From CAKVOD01 sp964606505 (GTDB taxonomy: Bacteria > Bacillota > Clostridia > Christensenellales > UBA1242), in assembly GCA_964606505.1 (NCBI GenBank), contig CAZSGM010000003.1:111751-175750 (forward strand): 64,000 nucleotides of DNA, in the 5' to 3' direction. The notes under the pieces are model-generated. The model saw nothing but the letters and a program-made list of their open reading frames with translations. It had not been told where the DNA came from and did no database searches. Below, piece after piece: positions 7,030-15,270 of this stretch (positions within the stretch are counted from its first letter, which is position 1; each line of letters begins with the position of its first letter). The position numbers and the translations under genes were made by a program.

Positions 7030-8892
7030 TTAAGAAATTGCTACAAGTGTTTGTTTTAAACTATTAGTAGTTTTGTCATATTCAAAAACATCTCCAGTTG
7101 TTTCTTCTATTATTACTTTACCCTCCACAACTTTTGCGCTTTTTACAATTCTTCGCTTTCCGGATTCCCACCCTATGTTATTAGGAATGTTAGACGAGTA
7201 AATAAGATGAGCACTTGCATTTGTTATTGAGTCATATACTATATAAGCACTATCATTGTTATCGGAATCTTTAATAGGTATAAATATTTTATCGTCATAA
7301 AGCAGCAATCTCAAATCGTCCGCATATGGATAATTATAAAACACTTTAGAACCATCATAGGTTGAACTGAGATTACTGCTTGTCTGTATGTTCCCTTGTT
7401 CATCATATGATGTTATATACGCTTCGTTGCCTTGAGAATAAGTAAAAAATGCTTTACCAGACATTGCGCCAAGATAGCAGTAATTATCGCCCAAATATGT
7501 AATAGATTTTGTGCTTGAATTAAATAAAATCCTACTTTGATTACTCCAAATATAGTAATCGTTATTGTTTACACTATAGATATATGCTGCTTTGTTTGAT
7601 GAATTAGCATTAGCCATAAGAGTACAAAATCGTTCTTCTGAATCAGCATAAAGCAAAACTTCACTTATATCCCGTGTTGTAATATCTACTTCATAAATTC
7701 CTGCTGCTCTCGTTAATAAAACTTTATTATTTATAACTTTATCTGAAAATTTAAGGTAAGTTTCGGGTGAAATTAAAATTGCAACATCATTTGTGTCTAG
7801 ATTTACAGATTTTAAGCCAATATCATTGTAAGATGAACCTTGATAAGGTAGAACAAGATAGTTATTCGCTTTTAATGCATATGGAATTACTGATGGATTT
7901 TTATAACTTGTAATTTGCGCAATAATATCATTTACAGGATTTATGCTATATAAAGTAGTTTGCGAGTTGCTTGATGGCATTGTTACATAAATTAATCCAT
8001 TGTATTCAGTGCAATATCGTGCATCCCCACTTGTTGAAGATGTAAATGTTAATTGTTTTAGTTGAAAATCCTTAAAACTATAAAGATTTAGAACTCCATT
8101 TGTTTGAATTGTTAAATAGTTGCAATATTCTTTTGGAAAAGTAGTTGCTCCAACAGATATTGAAGCATTTTCCATTACCTTATGCCAATTGCCAGTTTTT
8201 GAATTATAAGCGTAAATGTTGTTAGCGCCATCTTTATTGGCTGTAACTAACGTCGTGTTATTGATTACTATGCGGTTTGTAATTGCGGCATTTAGTGCAC
8301 TCACATCCAATTTTGCATTTTTCGCTAAGTCGTTAATTCGATTTCCCAATTCATTGATTTTTGCATCTAGGTCATCAATTTTTGTTTGCTTTTCGAAAAC
8401 TTGAGTATTCAAATTAGTGATCAGAGTATTTAATTCACCAATCTGATTTTCTAGTTCCATTTTTTTTGCGGTTAGTGTTGCAACTTGCTCCTGCAGGAAA
8501 GTGATTTGATTGGCGTCTGCTTGAGCATTTGTTTCAAGCGTGGTAATTTGTAAGTTTAGCGCTGTAATTTGTTCGTCTGCCAATTTTAGTTCAGATTGCT
8601 TAGCCTCAAGTTCTATGGTTTTGTTGTTAAGATTTAATTGCGCCGTTTCAAGTCGCGTTTCAAGTTGCACTTTGGTTTCTTCAAGACTATCTCGCTGTTT
8701 TGCCAACCCAGACAGAGTTATTTGCGTGGCGTCTAATTTTGTATTGAGTTCTTGATTGTCTTCTACAACGTGCTTGTATTCATTAGTTTGTGTAACATCA
8801 ATAGTTTTATCTTTATAGACAGCGCCACCAGCAAATCCAGCACCTATACCGACTGCGGCAATTGTTGTGCCGGCAACTATTTGTTTTAACAT
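7030..8892 (-). CDS. Membrane-anchored coiled-coil surface protein, 620 aa
   Basis: Begins MLKQIVAGTTIAAVGIGAGF, a single Gly/Ala-rich membrane segment or signal anchor. A long coiled coil follows (about residues 40-195, with repeated QLETRLETAQLNL-like heptads). Residues 200-620 are rich in beta strands with repeated YxxN/S-type blades (NIYAYNSKTGNW, LYSINPVND, AYIYSVNNNDYYIWS), consistent with a beta-propeller-like domain. The predicted arrangement is an external head on a stalk, as expected for an adsorption or adhesion protein. It lies directly before the Zot-like ATPase, where filamentous phages place their minor coat/adsorption gene. The assignment is by architecture only. Confidence 0.65.
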   Translation of the reverse strand: MLKQIVAGTTIAAVGIGAGFAGGAVYKDKTIDVTQTNEYKHVVEDNQELNTKLDATQITLSGLAKQRDSLEETKVQLETRLETAQLNLNNKTIELEAKQSELKLADEQITALNLQITTLETNAQADANQITFLQEQVATLTAKKMELENQIGELNTLITNLNTQVFEKQTKIDDLDAKINELGNRINDLAKNAKLDVSALNAAITNRIVINNTTLVTANKDGANNIYAYNSKTGNWHKVMENASISVGATTFPKEYCNYLTIQTNGVLNLYSFKDFQLKQLTFTSSTSGDARYCTEYNGLIYVTMPSSNSQTTLYSINPVNDIIAQITSYKNPSVIPYALKANNYLVLPYQGSSYNDIGLKSVNLDTNDVAILISPETYLKFSDKVINNKVLLTRAAGIYEVDITTRDISEVLLYADSEERFCTLMANANSSNKAAYIYSVNNNDYYIWSNQSRILFNSSTKSITYLGDNYCYLGAMSGKAFFTYSQGNEAYITSYDEQGNIQTSSNLSSTYDGSKVFYNYPYADDLRLLLYDDKIFIPIKDSDNNDSAYIVYDSITNASAHLIYSSNIPNNIGWESGKRRIVKSAKVVEGKVIIEETTGDVFEYDKTTNSLKQTLVAIS

Positions 8893-8931
8893 TAATTTTC
8901 TCCTAGTTTAATTTTTTTTTGTTATTTTTTA

Positions 8932-8960
8932 TTGACATTTGTTTGTTTATCGTGTATAAT
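8932..8960 (+). promoter_or_regulatory. Perfect consensus sigma-A promoter, rightward
   Basis: TTGACA (8932-8937), a 17-base spacer and TATAAT (8955-8960) match the full sigma-A consensus. It fires rightward, antisense to the surrounding operon, into the structured RNA at 8966-9036. The promoter also sits within an inverted repeat TTGACATT...AATGTCAA. Confidence 0.85.
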
Positions 8961-8965
8961 GTCAA

Positions 8966-9036
8966 AAGAATGTTTGGAAGCTATACGAATTTTCGTTTTC
9001 CTTAATTGTTGGGCGTCCGACAAGCATTCTTTTTTG
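8966..9036 (+). ncRNA. Candidate structured small RNA of the element
   Basis: Starting about 6 bases after the consensus -10, roughly 70 nt are bounded by a closing stem AAGAATGTTTG/CAAGCATTCTT (one G-U pair) that runs into six Ts, as in an intrinsic terminator. Two internal hairpins are visible: ACGA-ATTT-TCGT and GTTGG-GCGT-CCGAC. No start codon with a usable ribosome binding site was noticed. It is transcribed against the leftward operon, in the 5' leader region of the 620-aa gene. It could be a copy-control or antisense RNA, or an RNA linked to second-strand initiation of a single-stranded genome. This is inferred from sequence only. Confidence 0.6.
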
Positions 9037-9041
9037 TTTGG

Positions 9042-9070
9042 AAAAATAGGCGTTTCGGCGTCTATTTTTT
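9042..9070 (-). terminator. Hairpin terminator after frameshift gene
   Basis: Arms AAAATAGGCG and CGTCTATTTT with one mismatch around a six-base loop, with A/T runs on both sides, so it may act in both directions. It closes the transcript of the basic-protein gene and also backs up the small RNA terminator. Confidence 0.6.
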
Positions 9071-9433
9071 ATTATTTAGATTTTCTATAATTTTTTTATC
9101 CCTAGATGACAATTTGTATTTGCTATATTCTTCATCTCTTTCAAATAACTCAACGTTTTGTCGAGATTGTTTTTGAGATAGAAAAGCTGGGCGTTTGTCG
9201 TTTTTATTAGGATTTTCACTTAAAGTAATTTGCTTATGTGATTTGCTTTGCTTGTGTGTTAATCCGCGAAACAGAAAATCGCCTAATTTCTTTTTGTATT
9301 TCTTATCAGTTTTTTGCGAAGTAGCGGAATATCCCTCAATATGTGCTGGATGTCCCGTTACTTTATTTTTCTGAAACTCATCACGCGGATAAATAATCTC
9401 TTTTGTCTTTTGGTCTGCAGACTCTATTTTTTT
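9062..9433 (-). other. Start-less -1 frame extension of the basic protein
   Basis: An open frame of 121 codons begins at the stop of the 109-aa basic protein and runs to TAG at 9062-9064. It has no ATG or GTG in frame. It lies in the -1 frame relative to the upstream gene, and the heptamer A AAA AAA (9427-9433) sits directly before the upstream TAG. A -1 slip there would fuse the two into about 230 residues. The extension reads IIYPRDEFQKNKVTGHPAHI, then GLTHKQSKSHKQITLSENPN, with many Lys and a closing helical SSRDKKIIENLNNKK. Its amino-acid composition looks like real protein. Programmed frameshifting is the favoured reading. A recent one-base indel or a sequencing error in the A-run is the alternative. 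Confidence 0.6.
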
Positions 9434-9753
9434 GTTTTTTTTAATTTAGGCTTAGAACGTGTAAACGTTCTAGTTGTTTTATTTGATGTTGTTTTTCTTG
9501 TATTAATTGTTGTTTTGTGTGGCTTCGTTTTAGCGGGTGCAGTCTTTTTTGTAGACGCTTCCGTGCCACTTTTTTTGTTTTTTGTCGCTCTACTTGATGT
9601 TTTAGCAATTTTTGTTTTTGGTTTAGTGCCAACACCAATTTTTGTGCCGTTTTTTGTTTTTGCCTTGGTTTTAGGTTTCACACTTTTAACAGTTCGAGCC
9701 TTTGAGGGCTTAGCCCTCGGCTTGATTTTGTTTTTCTTTTTAGATATTGCCAT
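9424..9753 (-). CDS. Lys/Thr-rich basic protein, 109 aa
   Basis: Nearly half the residues are Lys or Arg, in repeated PKTKAKTKN and KKTAPAKTKP units. It has no hydrophobic core and begins MAISKKKNKIKPRAKPSKAR. Such proteins bind nucleic acid non-specifically, so genome condensation or binding of the element's DNA is likely. The stop codon directly follows an A-heptamer slippery site and a start-less -1 frame of 121 codons, so a longer product is probably also made. It lies between the small membrane protein and the 620-aa surface protein genes. Confidence 0.72.
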   Translation of the reverse strand: MAISKKKNKIKPRAKPSKARTVKSVKPKTKAKTKNGTKIGVGTKPKTKIAKTSSRATKNKKSGTEASTKKTAPAKTKPHKTTINTRKTTSNKTTRTFTRSKPKLKKTKK

Positions 9754-9796
9754 AATTTAATACTCCTTTTCGTGGGTTTTATTGATTGTGTGTTAG

Positions 9797-10003
9797 TTAT
9801 ATTTTTTCGACTTCAATGTTTATTCCGCTATCTTCTAGCAATTCTTCTTCAGTAGATTGTTCGCCATCTATTGGCGTTGTTACAGCGCTGTCGTTGTTAA
9901 CCTTGTCTTGTATTTTGTCTGAAATTGTATCCCAGCAAGCCCAAAACAAGAACGCAAGCGCCACAACGCAAATGAATAGCACTATACCTTCTAATACTTT
10001 CAC
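9797..10003 (-). CDS. Small single-pass membrane protein, 68 aa
   Basis: The start is GTG at 10003, seven bases after AAGGAGG; the overlapping ATG is immediately followed by TGA and is out of frame. The sequence MKVLEGIVLFICVVALAFLF gives one N-terminal membrane helix, followed by a polar acidic tail (STEEELLEDSGINIEVEKI). It is in the size range of filamentous-phage coat proteins, but the usual basic C-terminal DNA-facing segment is absent, so a coat-protein role is not established. It could instead be a small assembly factor or anchor for the neighbouring surface proteins. Confidence 0.65.
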   Translation of the reverse strand: MKVLEGIVLFICVVALAFLFWACWDTISDKIQDKVNNDSAVTTPIDGEQSTEEELLEDSGINIEVEKI

Positions 10004-10015
10004 ATTATCACCTCC

Positions 10016-11470
10016 TTATATCTGATATTCGTATTTAACGCCGTTATTAAGTGTCTGTGTTGAAGCGTCCTTAAATTGAATTGTAACGCTTGTTTTAGCC
10101 CCGCTGTTAGCAGGCACTTCGCTCCAACCGGCAACTGTATAGCAACGGGTAAATTTATCAAACTCATCTTCGTAATTGTTGATGAATATAAAATATGTGT
10201 CTTGTACTTTTGTAAAGTTCAATGTTACAGTGTCGTCATTTGCGATTGTGATTGTTGGCACGTAAGTTTCAGCATAGTTTGCGGATAGCTTTTGCGCTAT
10301 TTCGCTTTTTGTTATTGATTTTGTTAGTTTACCGTCAACGAAAACGCTGATATAATTTTCACTAAAATCGTCATCACAATTGTAAAAATATCTGTAATCT
10401 ATATATTCATTGCCTGCGGTAACTGATTGGCTTATAGTTGTAATTTTGTTTGCATTGTCCAGAGTAGGGCTAAATACAATATTTGCAGAACGTTTACCAT
10501 CCCCAGCACCATTAATGTTTGCGTTTATTTTATTGTTTTTTAGTGTGAAAGCAATCGTGGTGCTTTTAGTCCCGATTATTCTTGTGAAAGCGTTTTCAAG
10601 CGTTGTGTCGTCGCGGATAGTAAGCACGCCATCTAAACGGGTATCTAAGATTCCAATGTAATAAACATACTGCCCATTTAGAGCGTATTCATATTTTGCG
10701 ACCAAATCAATGTCTTCGTTTATAACTAGAGTTGCATTTGCACGCGCTCCATTGATTTGCCATTCAGTAAAATTGTAGTATGATTTTTTGGGCGCGGAAT
10801 AGCTTCCAACTGTTAACGTTTCGCCTCTTTCAACCTTTTGAGTTTTTAACGCAGTTTCGCCGTCTTTGTATGTAACAAATTGATAATATGTCAGTTTTGC
10901 CACAAATGTTGTGTTTTCTGTAATTGTGTATGTTGCCAAATCAATTACTTGCCCATCAACTGTCCAGCCATTAAATTTAATGTGCTCAGTGTCAGCTGGA
11001 GCTTCGATTACTATTTTGCTACCACTTTCGTATAACTGAACAAGGTATACTTCATCGTCATACATAAATGTTGCAATAAGTTTGCTTACATTTTCATACG
11101 CAGATAGCAACTCCTCGTAGTATTTTATCTTGTTTTTTAGTTCTGCCACTTCTTTTTCTAGTTCTGCTATTCGTGCAACATAATCTTTTTCGTTGTTCTT
11201 TAGCAGGGTGTTTTCATCTGTAAGGTCTTTAATGTTTTTATTTAGCGTTTCAATTTGGTCTTTGTAATTGTTTATAAGCTTCTGGTACATTGCTTTATCG
11301 CCAAGCCCTTGCTCATACGCTTCGTCTAACGCGGTTTGCGTATATAACTTTGTACCATTAAACAAATTCTTTACCGTACCCCAATTTATGATTGACCAAG
11401 CAATAACAAATACAAAGAGTGCTACACATATCGCATTGAAGACTATAAGTGCTATTTTTCTTTTATCCAT
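10016..11470 (-). CDS. Membrane-anchored surface protein with InlB-type repeats, 484 aa
   Basis: One membrane helix (residues about 8-30, IALIVFNAICVALFVFVIAW), then a coiled-coil stalk (about 45-130), then two Listeria-Bacteroides InlB B-type repeats (IKFNGWTVDGQ...FVAKLTY; YKDGETALKTQKVERGETLT...LVAKYEY). A beta-rich C-terminal domain (about 240-484) follows. The stalk-plus-repeat build indicates an extracellular adhesin or attachment role. The ATG follows AGGAGGCTCAAACA and overlaps the upstream gene by 8 bases. It is one of four large predicted ectodomain proteins in the element. Confidence 0.72.
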   Translation of the reverse strand: MDKRKIALIVFNAICVALFVFVIAWSIINWGTVKNLFNGTKLYTQTALDEAYEQGLGDKAMYQKLINNYKDQIETLNKNIKDLTDENTLLKNNEKDYVARIAELEKEVAELKNKIKYYEELLSAYENVSKLIATFMYDDEVYLVQLYESGSKIVIEAPADTEHIKFNGWTVDGQVIDLATYTITENTTFVAKLTYYQFVTYKDGETALKTQKVERGETLTVGSYSAPKKSYYNFTEWQINGARANATLVINEDIDLVAKYEYALNGQYVYYIGILDTRLDGVLTIRDDTTLENAFTRIIGTKSTTIAFTLKNNKINANINGAGDGKRSANIVFSPTLDNANKITTISQSVTAGNEYIDYRYFYNCDDDFSENYISVFVDGKLTKSITKSEIAQKLSANYAETYVPTITIANDDTVTLNFTKVQDTYFIFINNYEDEFDKFTRCYTVAGWSEVPANSGAKTSVTIQFKDASTQTLNNGVKYEYQI

Positions 11471-12110
11471 TGTTTGAGCCTCCTACTTCAATTGCCTTTA
11501 GTCTAATTCCGTTTTCTTTAAAGTACTTTTCAAAATACTGCGCTTGCACTCCATTTTCTACGTGCATTTTCAAGTTGGTTTTATCACTCAAAAACTCTAT
11601 CGTTATATACAGAGTGCCTTCGCACAACAAAACATTGTGCGCGTCATAAAATTGCATTGTCATTGATGTTGTTATGTATCCAGCCTCAATATCGGCAAGT
11701 AGAGTATGGTCGTTAAGCGTTACTTTGTATTGCTTTGTAAGCCCGTTAAAGTCGTCTACTTTAACTACACTGCTCTCAAAATATCTGATGTCAGTACTAT
11801 CGTTTACGTTGTCATAGAATGCTACACTTGTAGACGTGTAATCAAATTCGGTTTGGCTAAACATATTAACGTCGTCCAAAGAACCATTAACAAAGCTTTT
11901 TCTCGATAATTCCTTGTAAAGTCCAATTGACGAAAATATGCCAATAACGATAATTACACAGCCTATTGCAATACCTAAAAACTTTCTTGTTTCTGGGTAT
12001 TTGAGCATAATCACTAAGCATAGTACAATCGCAATTGCAATAACGCAATCTAGTATGATGTTGCCTAAATCACTCAAAAAGCCAAAACATAGTAGTTGTT
12101 CTATACTCAT
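11463..12110 (-). CDS. Membrane protein with beta-rich ectodomain, 215 aa
   Basis: Two N-terminal membrane helices (about 14-36 NIILDCVIAIAIVLCLVIML and 44-65 FLGIAIGCVIIVIGIFSSIG) are followed by a soluble domain of about 140 residues with alternating strands. No family is recognised. It overlaps both neighbours by a few bases and so belongs to the surface-protein block read from the promoter at 13.65 kb. A membrane-base or assembly protein for the neighbouring stalked proteins is a reasonable guess, without direct support. Confidence 0.65.
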   Translation of the reverse strand: MSIEQLLCFGFLSDLGNIILDCVIAIAIVLCLVIMLKYPETRKFLGIAIGCVIIVIGIFSSIGLYKELSRKSFVNGSLDDVNMFSQTEFDYTSTSVAFYDNVNDSTDIRYFESSVVKVDDFNGLTKQYKVTLNDHTLLADIEAGYITTSMTMQFYDAHNVLLCEGTLYITIEFLSDKTNLKMHVENGVQAQYFEKYFKENGIRLKAIEVGGSNNG

Positions 12111-13372
12111 ATAACCACCTCCACATATTCGCTATTAATGGCATTATCTGCAACATTAAGTTCAACAGTTGCTGTATGTTTAATGGTGGTTAGGTTTGTA
12201 TCATTTAGACATTTGCTATTTAGCAACATTGTAATAGGCTTATTGCTCTTTAAGTACAGCGTATCTATCTTTAGCCCCTCAAATGCGTTGTAGTCTAACC
12301 CAATAACATTGTACTTTTTAGATGCTAAAAATTTGCTATCTAAATCAATTACAACATTTATGATAGAGCGGGGCATACTATTCAGCATTTTGATTTTGTC
12401 TAAGTTCAAACTTATAAAGTATCCGCCGTATGCTTGACTGTATCTATACGTAAAATCATTGTCAGTGAGGTTATACACAACACGTTCTTGCCAATAATCA
12501 GTATCAATTTCGTTATATTGTGGGTTGCAGTCTATTATTCCAAATAACGATTGAGAAGCATTAGTTGCGCCATTCTCGTCGTAGTGGAATTTGATAACCG
12601 CCAAGTTCTCTATAAAGTCTGCATCCTGTGCCGTAAACTTACCAGTTTTTTCATTGTATTCCTCAACAGTAAAGTATTGAGATAGGTTAATTTTGATATA
12701 ATAATCTCCATAGCCTTTGCTGTTTGTCTTAATTGCAGACATAATACAATCGAACACATCACCATAATCAAAGTACACAACGCTTTTTTCTACATCCCAA
12801 AACAAGAATTTGCCGTACTTGGTATATTTGCCAGTCAGCTTTAGCTTATATGGCTTATCGTCTATTTTTATAATCATATAAGCCTCTCGATTTAGAACCT
12901 TGCCAATTCCACCAGATTGCCCTTTGAATCCCATCCAAGAAATGCCATTCGTAGTGTCATAGTAGCAAAAATCTTGTGCCACAAAAGAATTAATTTCTTT
13001 CTTACTTGATACTTCAGTAACATACGTGCGGAAATCCCCAAGGAATTGCATACCAGTAGACCAATACTCCGCCTGAGTCAAGTTAACTCCCGAGAAATAG
13101 TTATATTGTACCTCTTGAAGTTCCAACCCGTTTTTCTTGCTGTTTGAATAGTAATTAGCGTGTATTAGCCAACGGTCATTGTATTGTGCTTTTTCTTCTT
13201 CCGTTATGTCATCTGCATTGACAATATCTAACGCAATTTGGTCATTGATGTTGTTAATGCCAATCGTAACACTTTGGTCAAAATACTTAAAATAGATATA
13301 AAAAATAGACACCAAAACAGATACAACTATCAGCACGCTGAAGCATATTCTTCCTAATGTCTTATACCACAT
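12107..13372 (-). CDS. Single-pass membrane protein with large ectodomain, 421 aa
   Basis: A short cytoplasmic start and one membrane helix (about residues 9-30, ICFSVLIVVSVLVSIFYIYF) are followed by about 390 residues predicted outside, rich in Tyr, Asn and Asp with many strands. No motif or family is recognised. Its stop overlaps the start of the 215-aa gene by 4 bases. It is the first large gene after the leftward element promoter, so it is expressed when the repressor is relieved. Confidence 0.65.
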   Translation of the reverse strand: MWYKTLGRICFSVLIVVSVLVSIFYIYFKYFDQSVTIGINNINDQIALDIVNADDITEEEKAQYNDRWLIHANYYSNSKKNGLELQEVQYNYFSGVNLTQAEYWSTGMQFLGDFRTYVTEVSSKKEINSFVAQDFCYYDTTNGISWMGFKGQSGGIGKVLNREAYMIIKIDDKPYKLKLTGKYTKYGKFLFWDVEKSVVYFDYGDVFDCIMSAIKTNSKGYGDYYIKINLSQYFTVEEYNEKTGKFTAQDADFIENLAVIKFHYDENGATNASQSLFGIIDCNPQYNEIDTDYWQERVVYNLTDNDFTYRYSQAYGGYFISLNLDKIKMLNSMPRSIINVVIDLDSKFLASKKYNVIGLDYNAFEGLKIDTLYLKSNKPITMLLNSKCLNDTNLTTIKHTATVELNVADNAINSEYVEVVI

Positions 13373-13423
13373 ATAACCTCCTTATAATAGATTTTTGAAA
13401 TATTGTAAAGTTCCTAACTACAG

Positions 13424-13534
13424 TTAAATACCTAAAACTGCTTTTGCTCTCGCTCTGCGTTCATTTTGCCTAGCAAGTTGTTTTGCTCTGCGCTCTTCTT
13501 CTTTGCGAATTGCATATGCCGTCCAAATTGTCAT
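13424..13534 (-). CDS. Small basic helical protein, 36 aa
   Basis: The frame reads MTIWTAYAIRKEEERRAKQL, then an Arg/Ala-rich tail ending AKAVLGI. It has a very strong AAGGAGGTG site four bases before the ATG and is the first gene after the leftward promoter. It looks like a single basic amphipathic helix. Its size alone recalls a small coat or regulatory protein, but no membrane segment is present. It is not recognised as a known family. The ribosome binding site and position are the evidence that it is translated. Confidence 0.6.
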   Translation of the reverse strand: MTIWTAYAIRKEEERRAKQLARQNERRARAKAVLGI

Positions 13535-13620
13535 ACAGCACCTCCTTCGAAAAAGGAGAGTAGGAACCGTTGCACTGTGTGTTCTACTTGCATTGTTGTT
13601 TCTTACCCTCCCTTGATTTT

Positions 13621-13690
13621 ATCGCATAATTTATGCGATTTATTGTATTGTACTCTATAATTAATGCGAAGTCAAGTAAATTTTCGCATT
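13621..13690. promoter_or_regulatory. Repressor operators of the genetic switch
   Basis: A 19-bp palindrome ATCGCATAATTTATGCGAT (13621-13639) has nine-base perfect arms. A half-site TTAATGCGAA (13661-13670) lies between the -35 and -10 of the leftward promoter, and a further TTCGCATT lies at 13683-13690. The shared core TTATGCGA/TCGCATAA and location between the divergent genes mark these as Xre repressor sites. Confidence 0.75.
13647..13675 (-). promoter_or_regulatory. Leftward element promoter
   Basis: On the minus strand TTGACT (13670-13675), 17 bases, then TACAAT (13647-13652). The half-site operator lies in the spacer and the palindrome lies just downstream, so bound repressor would block transcription of the surface-protein operon. 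Confidence 0.78.
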
Positions 13691-13742
13691 TTTTATGAAA
13701 TTTTTTAGAAAATTTGATAAAATTCAGTATTAGGAGGTAAAA

Positions 13743-14069
13743 ATGGCAAATTTTAATGAAAATTTAAAGTCGATTAGGCGGGAAAAAGGACTATCTCAAT
13801 CGGAATTAGCTAAAAAATTAAATCTGGCTGATACCAGCATTTCGGCATATGAACTATCGAAAAATGAACCAACAATTGAAACACTAAAAAATATGTCAAA
13901 ACTTTTCAATATAAGCATTGATGAATTAGTGGGAAATGATTTTGAAAAAAAACTAACTCCGCAGACTAAGGAGTTAAGGAAATTAGTAACTAGGCTTTCA
14001 GATAGTTATGCAACACAAGCACTTTTTTACGTTAAATCTCTGTTGCAATATCAGAATACTCAAATATAG
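13743..14069 (+). CDS. CI-like Xre-family repressor
   Basis: A 108-residue protein with an N-terminal HTH_3 domain (SIRREKGLSQSELAKKLNLA, then TSISAYELSKNEPTIETLKN, and LFNISIDELVG) and a short helical C-terminus for dimerisation. It has no peptidase domain, so RecA-triggered self-cleavage is not expected. The ATG follows TAGGAGGTAAAA. It is transcribed divergently from the leftward operon across the operator palindrome, which identifies it as the lysogeny-type regulator of the element. Confidence 0.88.
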   Translation: MANFNENLKSIRREKGLSQSELAKKLNLADTSISAYELSKNEPTIETLKNMSKLFNISIDELVGNDFEKKLTPQTKELRKLVTRLSDSYATQALFYVKSLLQYQNTQI

Positions 14070-14080
14070 GAGAAACGAAA

Positions 14081-14240
14081 ATGATTATAGACGATGAAAT
14101 ATTATTTTTTTTAAAGGAATGGGATACAGCAAATTAGTACAATTTCCAATGCATTGATAGGTAGTATTGACGCAACAATCGCAGTAAATGACTTAAAAAA
14201 AATGAAAATAAGCAAAATAATGGCATTAATAATGAGTTAG
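14081..14240 (+). other. Possible broken or very small gene between repressor and integrase
   Basis: An ATG with an upstream GGAGAAACGAAA opens an 18-codon frame (MIIDDEILFFLKEWDTAN). The +1 frame then stays open as QQISTISNALIGSIDATIAV and ends at 14240. Together they could be one small protein split by a frameshift, or two unrelated short frames. Evidence for expression is limited to the ribosome binding site. Confidence 0.3.
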
Positions 14241-14266
14241 TACCAAAACAAACGGAGTTACTAACT

Positions 14267-15262
14267 ATGACACATTATAAAAAACACAAGTTATATAAAA
14301 GAAAAGAAGGAAGATGGCAAATAAGTTTTTCATACAACGCCAAAAAATATTATGTTTATGGCACAACACAGAAAGAATGTTGTGATAAATTTGATAAAAA
14401 ATTAAAAGACTTGCGAAGTGGCAAACTTACTAAAGCTAAAACGATTAAGTTTTTTGATTGGGTAAACTACTATTTAAGAAATTATGCAGATAAGTTAAAA
14501 TCGTTTCACACTATTATGAATGTTACAAAAAACTATATTTTTAAATATTTTGAAAATAAAGAAATGAATAAACTCACTGTGCTAGATATAGATATGGCAT
14601 TTAATCAATTAGAAAATTCAAGAACAAAATTATATGTTTATCAGTTAATACACAAAATACTTGGCTTGGCATACAAAAAGCAAATTACAAAGTTAAATCT
14701 CGCAGATTTAATAGAACCAATAAAATATAAATCACAAAAAGGAAAAGCTTTGTCAGTTGGCGAAGTGAAAACAATTATTGAAACTTGTACCGACGAAGGT
14801 GTTGCAAATTTATTTAGATTTTACTTTTTAACTGGCGCAAGAAAAAGTGAAGCAGTTAATTTCCTAGACTCTGACATAGATTTCGAAAATAATCTTATTC
14901 ATATTCGTGGGACTAAGCGCGAGAAATCGGATAGATTTATGCCAATATTCAATAATTTGCGAACCTTACTAATGGACGTATGTGTTAAGAAAAATGCGAA
15001 TGGAAAAGTTTTTGATATATCTGAAAGAAGAATAAAGGCGCAAATTAAACAAATTCGCGAGGCTACAAACATCGATTTTTCAATTAAAGATTTTAGAACG
15101 ACGTTTGCAAGTAGGTGTTATGAAATTGGAATAAACGAAAAAGTACTACAAGAGTGGATGGGACACGCGCAGAGTTCTACAACCAAAGAATACTACGTTT
15201 TTGTTCAAGATGAATTCAAAGAGAAAAATAAAAGCATTTTTGACAACTATTTTGACAACTAA
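14267..15262 (+). CDS. int: Tyrosine-recombinase integrase
   Basis: A 331-residue phage/ICE-type integrase. The N-terminal SAM-like core-binding domain covers about residues 50-150. Catalytic residues seen are Arg in TGARKSEAV, Lys in GTKREKSDR, Arg in SIKDFRTTFAS, His in WMGHAQSS and the nucleophile Tyr in TTKEYYVF. The His of the usual HxxR motif is replaced by Lys (KDFR). It is directed toward the intact tRNA-Thr and lies about 100 bases from attR, as expected for the enzyme that inserted this element at the tRNA anticodon loop. Confidence 0.93.
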   Translation: MTHYKKHKLYKRKEGRWQISFSYNAKKYYVYGTTQKECCDKFDKKLKDLRSGKLTKAKTIKFFDWVNYYLRNYADKLKSFHTIMNVTKNYIFKYFENKEMNKLTVLDIDMAFNQLENSRTKLYVYQLIHKILGLAYKKQITKLNLADLIEPIKYKSQKGKALSVGEVKTIIETCTDEGVANLFRFYFLTGARKSEAVNFLDSDIDFENNLIHIRGTKREKSDRFMPIFNNLRTLLMDVCVKKNANGKVFDISERRIKAQIKQIREATNIDFSIKDFRTTFASRCYEIGINEKVLQEWMGHAQSSTTKEYYVFVQDEFKEKNKSIFDNYFDN

Positions 15263-15270
15263 TTTTACGA

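Noticed and set aside
9797..10003. The 68-aa membrane protein as the filamentous-phage major coat protein
   Set aside because: Size and helix fit, but there is no basic DNA-facing C-terminus and no clear signal-peptidase site, so the name is not applied.
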